Positions 17,617-26,853 are shown, numbered from the stretch's first letter. The stretch: 64,000 nt of DNA from Geitlerinema sp. BBD 1991-9 (GCA_001657325.1 LWRO01000010.1:22762-86761), one strand, 5' to 3'. A program made the numbers and translations. Notes: generated by a model not told the origin, from the sequence alone.

Positions 17617-18882
17617 ATCTCGTGCAATTTCCGGTTGTCGTCCCAACAATCCCGTCATGAGCTGCAGCGCGATGGTTTTAATCGGTTTGACGTTTCGCAG
17701 CGTCCAAAGTCCAATTTGACGCGCGGCGACGATGGGCAGAATATTGTTAGAAAACATTCGATCGAGGAAATCGGTAAAGCCTAAAATGACGGAATTTTCG
17801 CCCTGTCGCCAGCTTTCGTATTGTTTCAAAACCTCGATCGACCCGATATCTTTCCCATCCCGACGAGCCGTTTGCACCACTTGCGCTAACGCCGCCACAT
17901 CTCGAATTCCCATATTCAGCCCCTGGCCGCCCACAGGATGACAGCGGTGCGCCGCATCGCCCAACAACGCGAGACGCGGTTTGACGTAACGTTCGCTCTG
18001 CATCAATTGCACGGGAAAAACTTGGCGAGGACTGATAACTTTCACCGCTCCCATGCTATCGCCGTATTGACGCTGTAGCTCTTCCGTAAACCGTTCTTCG
18101 TCCATTTCGGCGAGTTCGTGCGCCCGAGCGTGAGGAACCGACCACACGATGTTACAGCGATTATTGGGGAGGGGCAAAATTGCAAACGGACCGTTCGATC
18201 GAAACCGTTCGTAAGCAATATTTTCGTGGGATTTCTCCGGTTTGACCTTACAAGTCACACAGGATTGCCAATACTTCCAACCGTAAGTTTGAATCCCAGC
18301 TTCCGTGCGAATTTTCGATCGAGCGCCATCGGCCCCCACCACAAGACGAGCGCAAAGGGATTTCGTCTCTCCCTCGCGGCGATACGTCACCGTCGCACGA
18401 TCGTCTCCGTACTCAACGCCTAAAACTTCCGACAAACATAGAGTTGTAACGTTGTCAGCATCGTGCAGAAAATCCTGAAGCGTACTCAACAGCGGTGTGT
18501 GTTCGGCGACGTACCCCAGTCGTTCGCGTAAGCGGTGCGTAGCACGATCGAGTCGCACGTCTGACGGAAAAAACTGCACGGGGAACGGTCGATCGCCATC
18601 TGAAAGACGAATTTCTTTAAAGGTCGTAATTTTCGGTAAAATATCCTGCCAAACGCCAATTCCATTCAAAATACGCCCGGTTAACAGCGTCAGTGCGTAA
18701 ACCTGAGCGCGAGCTGTTGCGGCTTCGAGGGATTGCGAATCGAGAAGCGCCACCCGCAACCCCGAGTTTTTCAGCGCACAAGCGAGGGTCGTTCCCGCAA
18801 CACCGCCTCCTACAATGGCGATATCGCAGTCAAGGGTGGAAGATGTGGAGGCGTTGTTGGAAGAGAACGGTTCTAAGGACAT
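17614..18882 (-). CDS. UbiH/COQ6-family FAD-dependent hydroxylase
   Basis: A 422-residue flavoprotein monooxygenase. It has the N-terminal dinucleotide motif DIAIVGGGVAGTTLACAL (about residue 20), the VGADGARSKIR motif in the middle, and the FAD ribityl-binding motif GDAAHRCHPVGGQGLNMGIRD near residue 310. Members hydroxylate aromatic rings in quinone synthesis. Cyanobacteria make plastoquinone and phylloquinone rather than ubiquinone, so the exact substrate here is uncertain, although a quinone-pathway role is likely. The stop codon is formed by the terminal repeat of a MITE; the last residues before it (PEIARD) may therefore differ from the ancestral end. It is followed on its upstream side by the cruF-cruG pair on the same strand. 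Confidence 0.85.
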   Translation of the reverse strand: MSLEPFSSNNASTSSTLDCDIAIVGGGVAGTTLACALKNSGLRVALLDSQSLEAATARAQVYALTLLTGRILNGIGVWQDILPKITTFKEIRLSDGDRPFPVQFFPSDVRLDRATHRLRERLGYVAEHTPLLSTLQDFLHDADNVTTLCLSEVLGVEYGDDRATVTYRREGETKSLCARLVVGADGARSKIRTEAGIQTYGWKYWQSCVTCKVKPEKSHENIAYERFRSNGPFAILPLPNNRCNIVWSVPHARAHELAEMDEERFTEELQRQYGDSMGAVKVISPRQVFPVQLMQSERYVKPRLALLGDAAHRCHPVGGQGLNMGIRDVAALAQVVQTARRDGKDIGSIEVLKQYESWRQGENSVILGFTDFLDRMFSNNILPIVAARQIGLWTLRNVKPIKTIALQLMTGLLGRQPEIARD

Positions 18883-19037
18883 TGGTTCACCTAACGTTCG
18901 ATCTTAAAGATGTGTTAAGAATTGTTTCGCTTAATTACTATATTATCAGTCATGATTGGCAACAATTCTCGATGCACGACAACCCTTAATGATTTCTCCC
19001 AATAATTGCCTTACCCCCGAATCCCCCGTTTTGACAA

Positions 19038-19105
19038 TAGACTGCACGGATCGAATTGACCCCCCTTCATCCCCCCTGGTCAAAAATATTCACGCAGGAG
19101 GTCTA
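19038..19105. mobile_element. MITE family A, copy 2 (68 bp, inverted and degenerate)
   Basis: Ends with GCAGGAGGTCTA and starts TAGACTGCA, with ACCCCCCTTCATCCCCCC inside. Compared with the full copy at 55539-55663 it is in the opposite orientation, internally deleted and diverged at its left end. Confidence 0.6.
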
Positions 19106-19133
19106 ATGTAACAACCCGATCGAAAACGGCGCC

Positions 19134-20432
19134 CTAAGCACTGTCTTTACCGATAACTGGTGACTGGTGACTGGTAACTGGTGACTGGTGACTGGTAACT
19201 GGTGACTGGTGACTGGTCATTGAATACTCTCGTCCTCGCCATTGTTTGGGTATCCGCGTCGCAGACTGCACGATTCGCACGACTGCGAGAGGGTCAGCTA
19301 GAGGAGACAGCCAGAACAGCCACGAGAAAGAAGCCTCACTTCGATCGTAAGACGGTCGAATCGCCAATCCCATCGCAAAACGTATTAGCAATAAAGTCGC
19401 GTTGAGTACCAACAGTGCCAGACTCAGATTTCCCAATCCTTGCAGCGGTTCGGCATTCGCGATCGAAACGCCCAAAAAACCCAGAACAATTAAAAGCGGT
19501 AGCGCTTGCACGCAGGTGAGAAACCCGATATCGCTCCAAGTTTGCACGGGAGAAGCGGCATCTTTGAGATCGAGCGATCGACCCCATTCTCGCCACGTTT
19601 CGATCGCCCCCTCGTACATCCGCACTTTCAGCAACTTCGACCCGTCCCAAAATCCCACCTTAAACCCCTTCGCCGCCGCCGTTCTCGCCAACGTTACGTC
19701 ATCGCAAAACGATCGACGAGCGCAGGTATAACCATCGAGTTGTTCCAACACCGTCCGGCGGACTAAAAAACACTGACCGTTCGCCATCACCCGTTCCGCA
19801 CGGTTGCTGCGCGTTCCCGTCGGGCCGAACCGATACACCAGTGTCATCAGCAAAGCCGGTTGCAACAACAACTCACCGGGATCTTTCAAAATAAACTGCG
19901 GCGATAGCGAAACCAAATCGTAATTCTCTGCTTCCGCTGTTTTCACTAAACTCGCCACTAAACCCGGTTGGGGGCGCGTATCGGCATCGACACCCAAAAT
20001 CCAGTCTACAGGTGGAGTTGGGAGGGAAGAGATCGATCGATCTGATCCAGAAAAATACAAATATCCATGATGCAGCGCCCAAGGTCGCCCCACCCATCCC
20101 GACGGAAGCGGTTCGTCTTGCGTCAAGTGAATGCGAGGATCGCGCTGCGACACTTCCTTGACGATCTCTGGCGTTCCATCCTCAGAGTGACTATCGACAA
20201 CGACAATTTGGCGAACCTCGTGACTCTGACGGCTAAGACCCTGCAAACAGGGGCGAACGCGCTGTGCTTCGTTAAGCGTGGGAACGACAACCCCGACTTT
20301 TCCCACCCAGTCACTCGTCACCGTTTGCGGTTCGAGGGGCGGTTTGCGCGTGGGGCCTTTCACCAACCGAGACAGTAAAATCGCAACCGCTGGAAGTTGC
20401 AACAGCAAGATAACGAAAGCAAGCGTATCCAT
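19134..20432 (-). CDS. cruG: CruG-type carotenoid 2'-O-glycosyltransferase
   Basis: A 432-residue membrane-anchored GT2 enzyme expected to attach the sugar to the 2'-hydroxyl of myxol, giving the glycosylated carotenoid myxoxanthophyll. An N-terminal helix is followed by VVVPTLNEAQRV, VVVDSHSEDGT, WILGVDADTRPQPG (metal-binding DAD), and RRSFCDDVTLARTAAAKGF, with two or three C-terminal helices. The assignment rests on these motifs and on the cruF gene directly upstream, a pairing known in cyanobacteria. The last 25 or so residues are (VTSHQSP)n repeats encoded by heptanucleotide tandem repeats at 19155-19217; the original end was probably near GREYS. Confidence 0.85.
   Translation of the reverse strand: MDTLAFVILLLQLPAVAILLSRLVKGPTRKPPLEPQTVTSDWVGKVGVVVPTLNEAQRVRPCLQGLSRQSHEVRQIVVVDSHSEDGTPEIVKEVSQRDPRIHLTQDEPLPSGWVGRPWALHHGYLYFSGSDRSISSLPTPPVDWILGVDADTRPQPGLVASLVKTAEAENYDLVSLSPQFILKDPGELLLQPALLMTLVYRFGPTGTRSNRAERVMANGQCFLVRRTVLEQLDGYTCARRSFCDDVTLARTAAAKGFKVGFWDGSKLLKVRMYEGAIETWREWGRSLDLKDAASPVQTWSDIGFLTCVQALPLLIVLGFLGVSIANAEPLQGLGNLSLALLVLNATLLLIRFAMGLAIRPSYDRSEASFSWLFWLSPLADPLAVVRIVQSATRIPKQWRGREYSMTSHQSPVTSHQSPVTSHQSPVIGKDSA
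19155..19217. repeat. Nine tandem heptanucleotide repeats (STRR-like)
   Basis: Nine 7-bp units, each GACTGGT or AACTGGT in the order A-G-G repeated three times, so there is also a 21-bp higher period. Because 21 bp is seven codons, read on the minus strand it encodes a perfect seven-residue protein repeat at the end of CruG. Such short tandem repeats are typical of cyanobacterial genomes. Confidence 0.9.
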
Positions 20433-20541
20433 TCAAATTAAATCGAGTTCAATCGAGAACGTTTTAAATCGAGAAACCTCAATCGAGGAATGGGAACGGT
20501 GACTCGCCAAGAGCCTTTCCGTTCGCCATTCTCTTCGAGTG

Positions 20542-21465
20542 TTACTTAGCCGCCGTTTCCAACGAGGGAACGAGTCGATCGGGCGTATCATCCGTGTCGT
20601 CAGGGATCGTATCGGGGACTTGCGAGGGTGCGAACTGCCAGAAGGCGAACGCAGGCACCACGCCGAACAGGATACTCAGCAATGTGGGAATCACAAACTG
20701 CGAATCCAGCAACACCAGCGTAATCGCTGCGCCGAAGACGAAATTCACCAGATATACAATGAAGGGTAAGCCCAACTGCTGACGCGGTAAAACGAATTGA
20801 TTTTTATGTTGCAATGCCGCTGCAACGCTCATGTATAGCACGCCCGTTCCCAACCAACCGGAGAGATTGCGATAGGGCATTCCGAAGAACTCGCCGACTT
20901 CTTCAAACTCCCAAAACGGAAAAGCAGTTTGACTCATTGCCGGGTCTAGCACTAAATCCCATGCCGTCAAAAGCATTGCACCGAAGGCGATCGCGCCGAT
21001 TTGACGCACCCAACGAGCTGTGGGAACCGCCTCCATCGCACCTCGGGCGAGGAGGTAGCAGACGAAACCCATGTAAAACCAAGACAGGGGAATGGTAAAC
21101 GGCACGAGTCCGGCAATTTTATAACCGAGTCCGTTGAGGTAGTGATAGGCTCCGAAGGGAAAACCGGTACTGGTTCCGAGAAGTTCGCTACACAGCGACA
21201 GTCCGACAGCGGGAAGGAAAAAAGCCAAAAGTGGTTTCCATCCCAAGGTGCGGTAGACAAACAGCGCCACCGCCGCCGCGCCGAGGAGAATATAACTGAC
21301 CCCACCTTGCGCCATGCTCCAACCGAAGAGCTTGAGTCCGAACGGCGAGAGGTTGCCGATGAATTCCGGGTTGGGGAGTACCCAGAGCAATCCGGCTAGA
21401 CCAAACGCCATGGACAAGATATGGATACCGAGGCAGGTGCGTTCGGTAATCTCGATTTGCTTCAT
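20542..21465 (-). CDS. cruF: CruF-type gamma-carotene 1'-hydroxylase (hydratase)
   Basis: A 307-residue integral membrane protein of the DUF422 carotenoid hydratase family. It adds water across the 1',2' double bond of the psi end group in the myxol branch. About seven hydrophobic segments are present, with the charged motifs conserved in the family: GFPFGAYHYLNGLGYKIAG, TAWDLVLDPAMSQ and WEFEEVGEFFGMPYRNLSGW. The carboxylate-rich motifs (DLVLDP, FEEVGEFFG) are the likely active site. It is the first gene of a cruF-cruG pair with a 109-bp gap. The acidic tail (PDDTDDTPD) is not part of the conserved core. Confidence 0.9.
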   Translation of the reverse strand: MKQIEITERTCLGIHILSMAFGLAGLLWVLPNPEFIGNLSPFGLKLFGWSMAQGGVSYILLGAAAVALFVYRTLGWKPLLAFFLPAVGLSLCSELLGTSTGFPFGAYHYLNGLGYKIAGLVPFTIPLSWFYMGFVCYLLARGAMEAVPTARWVRQIGAIAFGAMLLTAWDLVLDPAMSQTAFPFWEFEEVGEFFGMPYRNLSGWLGTGVLYMSVAAALQHKNQFVLPRQQLGLPFIVYLVNFVFGAAITLVLLDSQFVIPTLLSILFGVVPAFAFWQFAPSQVPDTIPDDTDDTPDRLVPSLETAAK

Positions 21466-21634
21466 GGGATATTAACTTTTTTTACGAAAGCACTGCTATC
21501 AGTTTACAAATGTTTAAGGAATTTCGGGGATAAAGGCGGAAAAATCGCATGTCGATCGCGACTGTCTTACGTGGGTCGATGTACGATAGACCCGCAAGGG
21601 CAATGCACCCCGGTCTGTCGGTGTTGGGAACGCG

Positions 21635-22684
21635 ATGAAAGCACAAGTATTTCGAGGGGTCGATCGACTGTGTTACGAAGACCTGCCTCAACCAATCGTC
21701 GAACCCGGTGAAGTTTTAATTAACGTTGAAGCAACGGGCGTTTCACCACAAGATTTGCGATTTGTCAAGTCCAATACGATCGAACCGCCCTGCGTGTTTG
21801 GCAGCGAAATTGTCGGCACGATCGCGGCGGTGGGCGAAGGCGTGACGCAGTGCTGGGAAGGACAACGGGTTGCGACGATCGCTCGCATTCCCTGTATGCG
21901 CTGTCGCGAGTGTTTGGCCGATCGATTTTCCCTGTGTCTGACGTATCAACAAATTGCCACAACAGCTGGATTCGGGCCGTTTGGGGGCGGATTTGCCGAA
22001 GTCGTCAAAGTTCCCGCACACATCGTCAAACACGGGGGCTTAATTCCACTTCCCGGTCACGTCACCTTCGATCGAGCGACGTTTATCCAAGGTACGAATG
22101 CCTGTCTCAACGCCCTCGATCGCGTGCGCTACCGACCGGGACAGCTCGTCTGGATTCTCGGTGCCGGCTCGATCGGCTTAACCTTGGTTTTACTGGCCAA
22201 ACATTTCGGATTGAAATCGATTGTCAGCGATCCGAACGTCGATCGATTAGACTTCGCCCTCGACTTAGGGGCAGACGTAGCCTTTTGCAGCGACAGCGAC
22301 GACTTACACACCAAAGTTCGCGCCTTTACAGACGGCCGAGGTGTTGAGACAGCCGTTCTCACCCAACCGTCACAAGTCGATTTCTTCCACGCTCTCGACG
22401 GACTCCAACCGGGAAGTCAACTGCTGTGTTTGAGCGACTACGCCCTCGAAGATGCAGCCGTCCTCGATCCCTTATCGTTGACACGACGACAGATCGACCT
22501 GTTGAGCTGTTCGGGCTTGTCGTTTCGCCTGCAATCGATGGCGATCGATCTCGTGTTCGACTATCGCCTCCCCTTTGACGCGATCGTGAGCGATCGCGTG
22601 GCTCTGGCCGATTTACCCGAAGCGATCGCACGATCGACGGCCGAAAAAACGGCAACGCGCAAGATTCTGGTTTACCCTCAATGA
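21635..22684 (+). CDS. Medium-chain dehydrogenase/reductase (zinc-type alcohol dehydrogenase-like) without catalytic zinc ligands
   Basis: A 349-residue MDR-family protein. The GroES-like N-terminal domain has the four-cysteine structural zinc lobe (CMRCRECLADRFSLC, about residues 88-102), and the Rossmann domain has WILGAGSIGLTLVLLAKHFG. The usual catalytic zinc ligands are changed: the position of the GVCGTD cysteine reads GVSPQD, and the GHE histidine reads GSE. A classical zinc-dependent dehydrogenase mechanism is therefore doubtful. It may be a zinc-independent reductase or have a binding role. It is divergent from cruF with a 169-bp spacer, and the NADAR gene follows 67 bp downstream on the same strand. 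Confidence 0.8.
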   Translation: MKAQVFRGVDRLCYEDLPQPIVEPGEVLINVEATGVSPQDLRFVKSNTIEPPCVFGSEIVGTIAAVGEGVTQCWEGQRVATIARIPCMRCRECLADRFSLCLTYQQIATTAGFGPFGGGFAEVVKVPAHIVKHGGLIPLPGHVTFDRATFIQGTNACLNALDRVRYRPGQLVWILGAGSIGLTLVLLAKHFGLKSIVSDPNVDRLDFALDLGADVAFCSDSDDLHTKVRAFTDGRGVETAVLTQPSQVDFFHALDGLQPGSQLLCLSDYALEDAAVLDPLSLTRRQIDLLSCSGLSFRLQSMAIDLVFDYRLPFDAIVSDRVALADLPEAIARSTAEKTATRKILVYPQ

Positions 22685-22751
22685 GAAAATGAGAAGGCGT
22701 CGATCTTGAAGATCGATCGCGGATGACTGACGACCCACAGATCGATGCGGC

Positions 22752-23240
22752 ATGACCATTTACTTTTATAAAGTCGATCGCGAGTACGGTTGCTTTTCTA
22801 ACTTTTCGCCCCACGACATTCAAGTGGAGGGTCAAACCTGGAAAACTGTCGAGCATTACTATCAAGCCCAAAAATTTCTCGGAACCGATGACGAGCCTCT
22901 GATGGCAGTCATTCATGCAGTCGCAACCCCTGAAGCAGCAGCTCAGTTGGGACGAGATCGATCGAGAACCTGTCGCCGAGATTGGGACGTCGTCAAAACG
23001 ACGGTGATGTACGAAGCCGTAAAACTCAAATTTCTAACCCATGCTGACATTCGACAAATTCTCCTCGACACCGGTGACGAATTATTAATTGAAGATTCCC
23101 CCGTCGATTACTTTTGGGGGTGTGGCGCCGAACGAACAGGAGACAACCATCTCGGTAAAATTTTAATGCGCGTGCGCGAGGAAATTCGCCAGCAGTGCGG
23201 ATGCGGAGAACTGCCATCAGAACGAACGACAGACTTTTAG
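22752..23240 (+). CDS. NADAR domain protein
   Basis: A 162-residue single-domain NADAR protein. Characteristic elements are CFSNFSPHDIQVEGQTWKTV, EHYYQAQKF, the arginine- and tryptophan-bearing RDWDVVKTTVMYEAVKLKF and the C-terminal WGCGAERTGDNHLGKILMRV. NADAR domains are associated with NAD/ADP-ribose metabolism, and some remove ADP-ribose from guanine or act on riboflavin-pathway intermediates; which applies here is not visible. The stop codon is only four bases before the ATG of a response regulator, so the two form an operon. Confidence 0.88.
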   Translation: MTIYFYKVDREYGCFSNFSPHDIQVEGQTWKTVEHYYQAQKFLGTDDEPLMAVIHAVATPEAAAQLGRDRSRTCRRDWDVVKTTVMYEAVKLKFLTHADIRQILLDTGDELLIEDSPVDYFWGCGAERTGDNHLGKILMRVREEIRQQCGCGELPSERTTDF

Positions 23241-23244
23241 AACT

Positions 23245-23958
23245 ATGAAAATTCTCATTGTCGAAGACGATTGGGAAATTGCTGGGTTACTGCAACAAAC
23301 CCTAGAAGCGGAAGGATTCTCCTGTCATTTAGCGGGAGATGGTTGGGCGGCGTTAGAGGCGTTCCACCAGGAAAAACCCGATCTGATCGTTTTAGATTTG
23401 ATGTTACCGGGGTTGGACGGCTTGGAAGTCTGCGCCCGGATTCGCCAGCAACCCGGGGATAAAGATCCGTTTATCTTGATGTTGACGGCGAAGGGTGAAG
23501 AGATCGATCGCGTGATCGGCTTATCGACAGGAGCCGATGACTATCTCGTGAAACCCTTTAGCCCTCGGGAACTCGTGGCACGGGTGCGTGCTTTGTTGCG
23601 GCGAAGTTTGCGCCAAGGCGGACAAGATCAGGTCTACCGCAGCGCTCATTTTTTCCTCAATCTCGATCGACATATCGCAACCCGTCAGCTTGAAGGTCGA
23701 GAGGAAGAAACCCTCGATTTAACCACCTTAGAATTTAATCTGTTGGCAACGTTCATGAGCTATTCGGGGCGAGTCTGGAGTCGGGCGCAACTGATCGATC
23801 GACTGTGGGGAGACGATTTCTTCGGAGACGAGCGCGTTGTAGACACGCACGTTGCCCGGTTACGCAAAAAAATCGAATGCGATCCGACTCACCCCCAATT
23901 CGTGAAAACGGTTGTGGGAGTCGGGTATAAGTTTGTCGATCGTTTGCCGGAGGGGTAA
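23245..23958 (+). CDS. OmpR/PhoB-family response regulator, orphan
   Basis: A 237-residue two-domain transcription factor. The receiver domain (residues 1-120) has the acidic pair EDD at 7-9, the phospho-acceptor aspartate in LIVLDLMLPG, the threonine in MLTAK and the lysine in LVKPF. A winged-helix DNA-binding domain (about residues 135-235) follows, with DLTTLEFNLLATFM, GDERVVDTHVARLRKKIE and KTVVGVGYKF. No histidine kinase lies nearby. It is joined to the NADAR gene by a four-base gap, which is an uncommon pairing. Target genes are unknown. Confidence 0.93.
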   Translation: MKILIVEDDWEIAGLLQQTLEAEGFSCHLAGDGWAALEAFHQEKPDLIVLDLMLPGLDGLEVCARIRQQPGDKDPFILMLTAKGEEIDRVIGLSTGADDYLVKPFSPRELVARVRALLRRSLRQGGQDQVYRSAHFFLNLDRHIATRQLEGREEETLDLTTLEFNLLATFMSYSGRVWSRAQLIDRLWGDDFFGDERVVDTHVARLRKKIECDPTHPQFVKTVVGVGYKFVDRLPEG

Positions 23959-23973
23959 TGGTGTGGTGAGGTG

Positions 23974-25626
23974 TTAGAAGTCTGTTGCCGATTTACCGCC
24001 TGTCTTAGTTTGGGGCTGTTCGATCGCGCTGAGTAAGTACAAATCAAAGGGTTTTTCGCCGATCGACAAGCCGTAATTCGCGCTTAAATACGGGCGATAG
24101 TTTTCGTTATCGAGTAAATACACTTGGAAAAATGCCAAGGGAACAGCACGACTGTAATTTCGCGTCAGCCCTACGTCGGGTTCGATTAAATCGGACATCG
24201 CGGGGACGAGCGTGTGTATCAGGACTGTGAGTCCCGTCGTGTGAGACTGACCGGAAACGAGCGCGAAGTATTTTTCCGGAGTTTCTAACCAGTCGAAAGA
24301 TTGAACTTGTTCGACAACGAGGGGTGTAACAGGATCGAGACTACCGCCAGCCATCAACACGGGAACGCTGACACTGGCCATACCGCGTTCGCCGAAAATG
24401 CTGCTGTTGACGGGATTGGCGGTGAGAATGGCTGCCACTCGATCGTCGCGGAAGTTGTAAGTTTCGCGGGGGAGTTCTAGGGCGCGACACTGCAACAACA
24501 TTGAGATGTTGACGGAGTTAACCCCATCCGTGCAATCTCGTTCGAGATTGTCGAAGTCGATCTGCGCCCCACCCAGGGCTAAAGCCGTGTAGCCGCCGAA
24601 AGAATGACCCAGTACGCCGACACGATCGAGTTGCAATCTTCCGTCAAATTCTCGATCGTTGTAGCGTTCTAACTCGTCGAGCAGAAAGCGAATATCGGCC
24701 GGTCGATCGACGAACTCGCTGGCGAAAAACATCTCCGAATCCGCACCGTTTAACATGGCTTGTTGCTGGGCGTAGTTACTGCCGATATGTTCGGGGGCAG
24801 CAACGAAAAAACCGTAGGATGCCAGTTGTTCGGCAATGTGGGAAAATGCCGATCGATGGGAACCCAAGCCGTGAGAGATAACGACTACGGGAATCTCAGC
24901 GTAGGGCGAGTTATCGGGAACGTGAATATCGACGGGGAAGGTTCGATCTCGGGACGGGTCGGTGAGGGTAAGAGTACGTGTCTGATAAGATACCGATCCC
25001 GCTTGTCGCAAATCCGGCATTTCATCGAAATCGATCGATCCGTTTGCCGTTGCTTGGGTTTGAGCCAAGTCAGAAGCGATAACGATGGCGTTATCGGTTT
25101 CTTCCACCATGTACGCAATTTGTCCGGCGACCTCGAAAATCTGCGGAGTGTTCAACCAGACGCTGTAGGAGGGATACTGACGCAGGATGCTCAACACGCT
25201 AAATCCCTGCGGATCGCTGGCAGCCAGGATCGCAGCGGCCCGAATCGACTGCCCGCCATTGGCTCTCGACTCCGTTTGTATCAATTCTCCCAGCTCGTCC
25301 AGGAGAAGTTCGCCCATGGGAGAGTATAGGAACTGTGCGACCGGCACCGGATCGATCTCGTGGCGTTCGAGGAAAAACGTTCGGAGTTCGGCTTGTTCTT
25401 CGTCAGTCAGGTATTTCAGATAAAAGTTAAGATTGTCGGAAATCTCACCCGTTTCGGCAAACTGTTCTAAATCGGTAACAGACAATGAAAGCTCGATGGG
25501 GCCGATGGAGAGTGCCACTCGTTCGGCGGCGTTGAGGGGAAACGCACTCAACGCAACGGACAGGCAACTCGCCAGCAGACGATTTCTCCAAGGAATGACA
25601 GACGACTTGCCAAAGTGCTCGAACAT
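23974..25626 (-). CDS. Exported alpha/beta hydrolase with DUF1400-type N-terminal region
   Basis: A 550-residue secreted protein: a signal peptide with cleavage near LNAAERV, an N-terminal region of the cyanobacterial DUF1400 type (about residues 30-170, VALSIGPIELSLSVTDLEQF), then an alpha/beta hydrolase domain related to platelet-activating-factor acetylhydrolases. Catalytic elements seen are the oxyanion-region VVISHGLGSHR, the nucleophile elbow GVLGHSFGGYTAL, an acid after LMAGGSLDPVTP and a histidine in SGQSHTTG. The substrate is probably a lipid or other ester. The start is the ATG at 25626, with AGAGGA upstream; the longer open frame upstream lacks secretion features. It converges on the response-regulator gene with only a 15-bp gap. 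Confidence 0.85.
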   Translation of the reverse strand: MFEHFGKSSVIPWRNRLLASCLSVALSAFPLNAAERVALSIGPIELSLSVTDLEQFAETGEISDNLNFYLKYLTDEEQAELRTFFLERHEIDPVPVAQFLYSPMGELLLDELGELIQTESRANGGQSIRAAAILAASDPQGFSVLSILRQYPSYSVWLNTPQIFEVAGQIAYMVEETDNAIVIASDLAQTQATANGSIDFDEMPDLRQAGSVSYQTRTLTLTDPSRDRTFPVDIHVPDNSPYAEIPVVVISHGLGSHRSAFSHIAEQLASYGFFVAAPEHIGSNYAQQQAMLNGADSEMFFASEFVDRPADIRFLLDELERYNDREFDGRLQLDRVGVLGHSFGGYTALALGGAQIDFDNLERDCTDGVNSVNISMLLQCRALELPRETYNFRDDRVAAILTANPVNSSIFGERGMASVSVPVLMAGGSLDPVTPLVVEQVQSFDWLETPEKYFALVSGQSHTTGLTVLIHTLVPAMSDLIEPDVGLTRNYSRAVPLAFFQVYLLDNENYRPYLSANYGLSIGEKPFDLYLLSAIEQPQTKTGGKSATDF

Positions 25627-25894
25627 ACCGCTTCCTCTCGTTGTAGTGAGGTTTTCGATCGATCCTGAGAAGATTCTACAGAGAAAAATCCTCGATCGTA
25701 AATGACCAATCGTCGATCGATAACAGTTCTCGACCTGGATTGATGTTGACGGCCCGCCCATCTCGATCCAGGTCAATGGGGGGTTGGGAGCTGTATTAGC
25801 ACGTATTCGATCGGCTGTTTCGACATCCTCAAACATCGAAATTCAAATAACCTATCAAAAAGGATCTGTTGGGTGTCGGAAGATCGATACAAAT

Positions 25895-26030
25895 TAGAGC
25901 TCCTGCATAAATATTTCTGACCCCGCCCCAACCCTCCCCTTGTGAAGGGGAGGGAGCGAGTTTCCCCCCTTCATCCCCCCTTCACAAGGGGGGATGAAGG
26001 GGGGTGAATTTGATTCATGTAGGAGGTCTA
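25895..26030. mobile_element. MITE family A, copy 3 (136 bp)
   Basis: Begins TAGAGCTCCTGCAT and ends ATGTAGGAGGTCTA, one mismatch each from the family ends. The interior has the same CCCCAACCCTCCCCTTGTGA and GGGGGGATGAAGGGGGGTGA blocks as the 55.5-kb copy, with a small extra duplication of the C/T-rich block. It lies in the gap between the hydrolase and the potassium channel. Confidence 0.85.
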
Positions 26031-26196
26031 TTCTAGAACGGTGATTGCTTTAGGCTCGGAGTTGCTCCGTCCTGGTGCGTGAGTTTTTGGATCGGAATGA
26101 TACCAATTCGATCTCGACTCAAACAGAAAAATTCCAAAAATTAATATCAAAAAATACATTGAAATTTAAAAAACTATTCCTTGTTGTGTATTGTAT

Positions 26197-26853
26197 TTAA
26201 CTTCGCTGGTTCGGCGAGATATAAAGGCTGACTAAACGAGCGATAAAAATTGCCGGATACATTTGTCCGATAATCGCTTCTAGATTGGTGAGCATACGAG
26301 TTAAAGCATTCGTTGGTGAGATATCCCCATAACCCAAGGTCGTTAATGTTGTAAAACTAAAGTACATCGTATCGAAGTTGGTTTGGTTAAAAGCTTGTGA
26401 ATCGAAACGAGCTGCAAGACTATAAAATAATCCCCACAAAAATCCGATCAGTAAGTAAATACAAATTCCACCAATAATTGTATCTCCAGTCACAAATTCA
26501 TCGGTAATAACTTGCCGAAAAATTAAGCCTGTGGCAAACAGGATAAACACACAGTAAATGATGATTCCTGCTGTGCTGAAATCGACTGCAATATTGTTTA
26601 AAATATCAAATGCGTTTAGGATTTGTAACCCTAAGCCTATCGCCATCAGCATTACCAGTCGAGCAAACTTCTTAGAACTGGGGCAAAACGGACGTATACC
26701 CACAGCAAGGGCGATAAAAAAAAATGCAGCAATGACGATCTGACCGAGTTTAGATCTTGAAACTAACGGAGAAACAATAAATAATGCGATGAGTGTGACA
26801 AAGAGTTGTGTATGGTGTCGGTGGGGAATTTTATTCCAAGAAAAACGATACAT
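26197..26853 (-). CDS. Two-pore-helix type potassium channel family protein
   Basis: A 218-residue membrane protein with about five or six hydrophobic segments and a C-terminal ion-channel (Ion_trans_2) module. The selectivity filter TLTTLGYGD lies near residue 172, preceded by the pore helix FDTMYFSFTT and followed by a final helix. The GYGD filter indicates K+ selectivity. There is no cytoplasmic RCK or cyclic-nucleotide domain, so regulation is not apparent. It is a single gene in an AT-rich setting, divergent from ridA. Confidence 0.85.
   Translation of the reverse strand: MYRFSWNKIPHRHHTQLFVTLIALFIVSPLVSRSKLGQIVIAAFFFIALAVGIRPFCPSSKKFARLVMLMAIGLGLQILNAFDILNNIAVDFSTAGIIIYCVFILFATGLIFRQVITDEFVTGDTIIGGICIYLLIGFLWGLFYSLAARFDSQAFNQTNFDTMYFSFTTLTTLGYGDISPTNALTRMLTNLEAIIGQMYPAIFIARLVSLYISPNQRS

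Noticed and set aside
19155..19217. CRISPR array
   Set aside because: The repeats are contiguous 7-bp units without spacers, and no cas genes are present.
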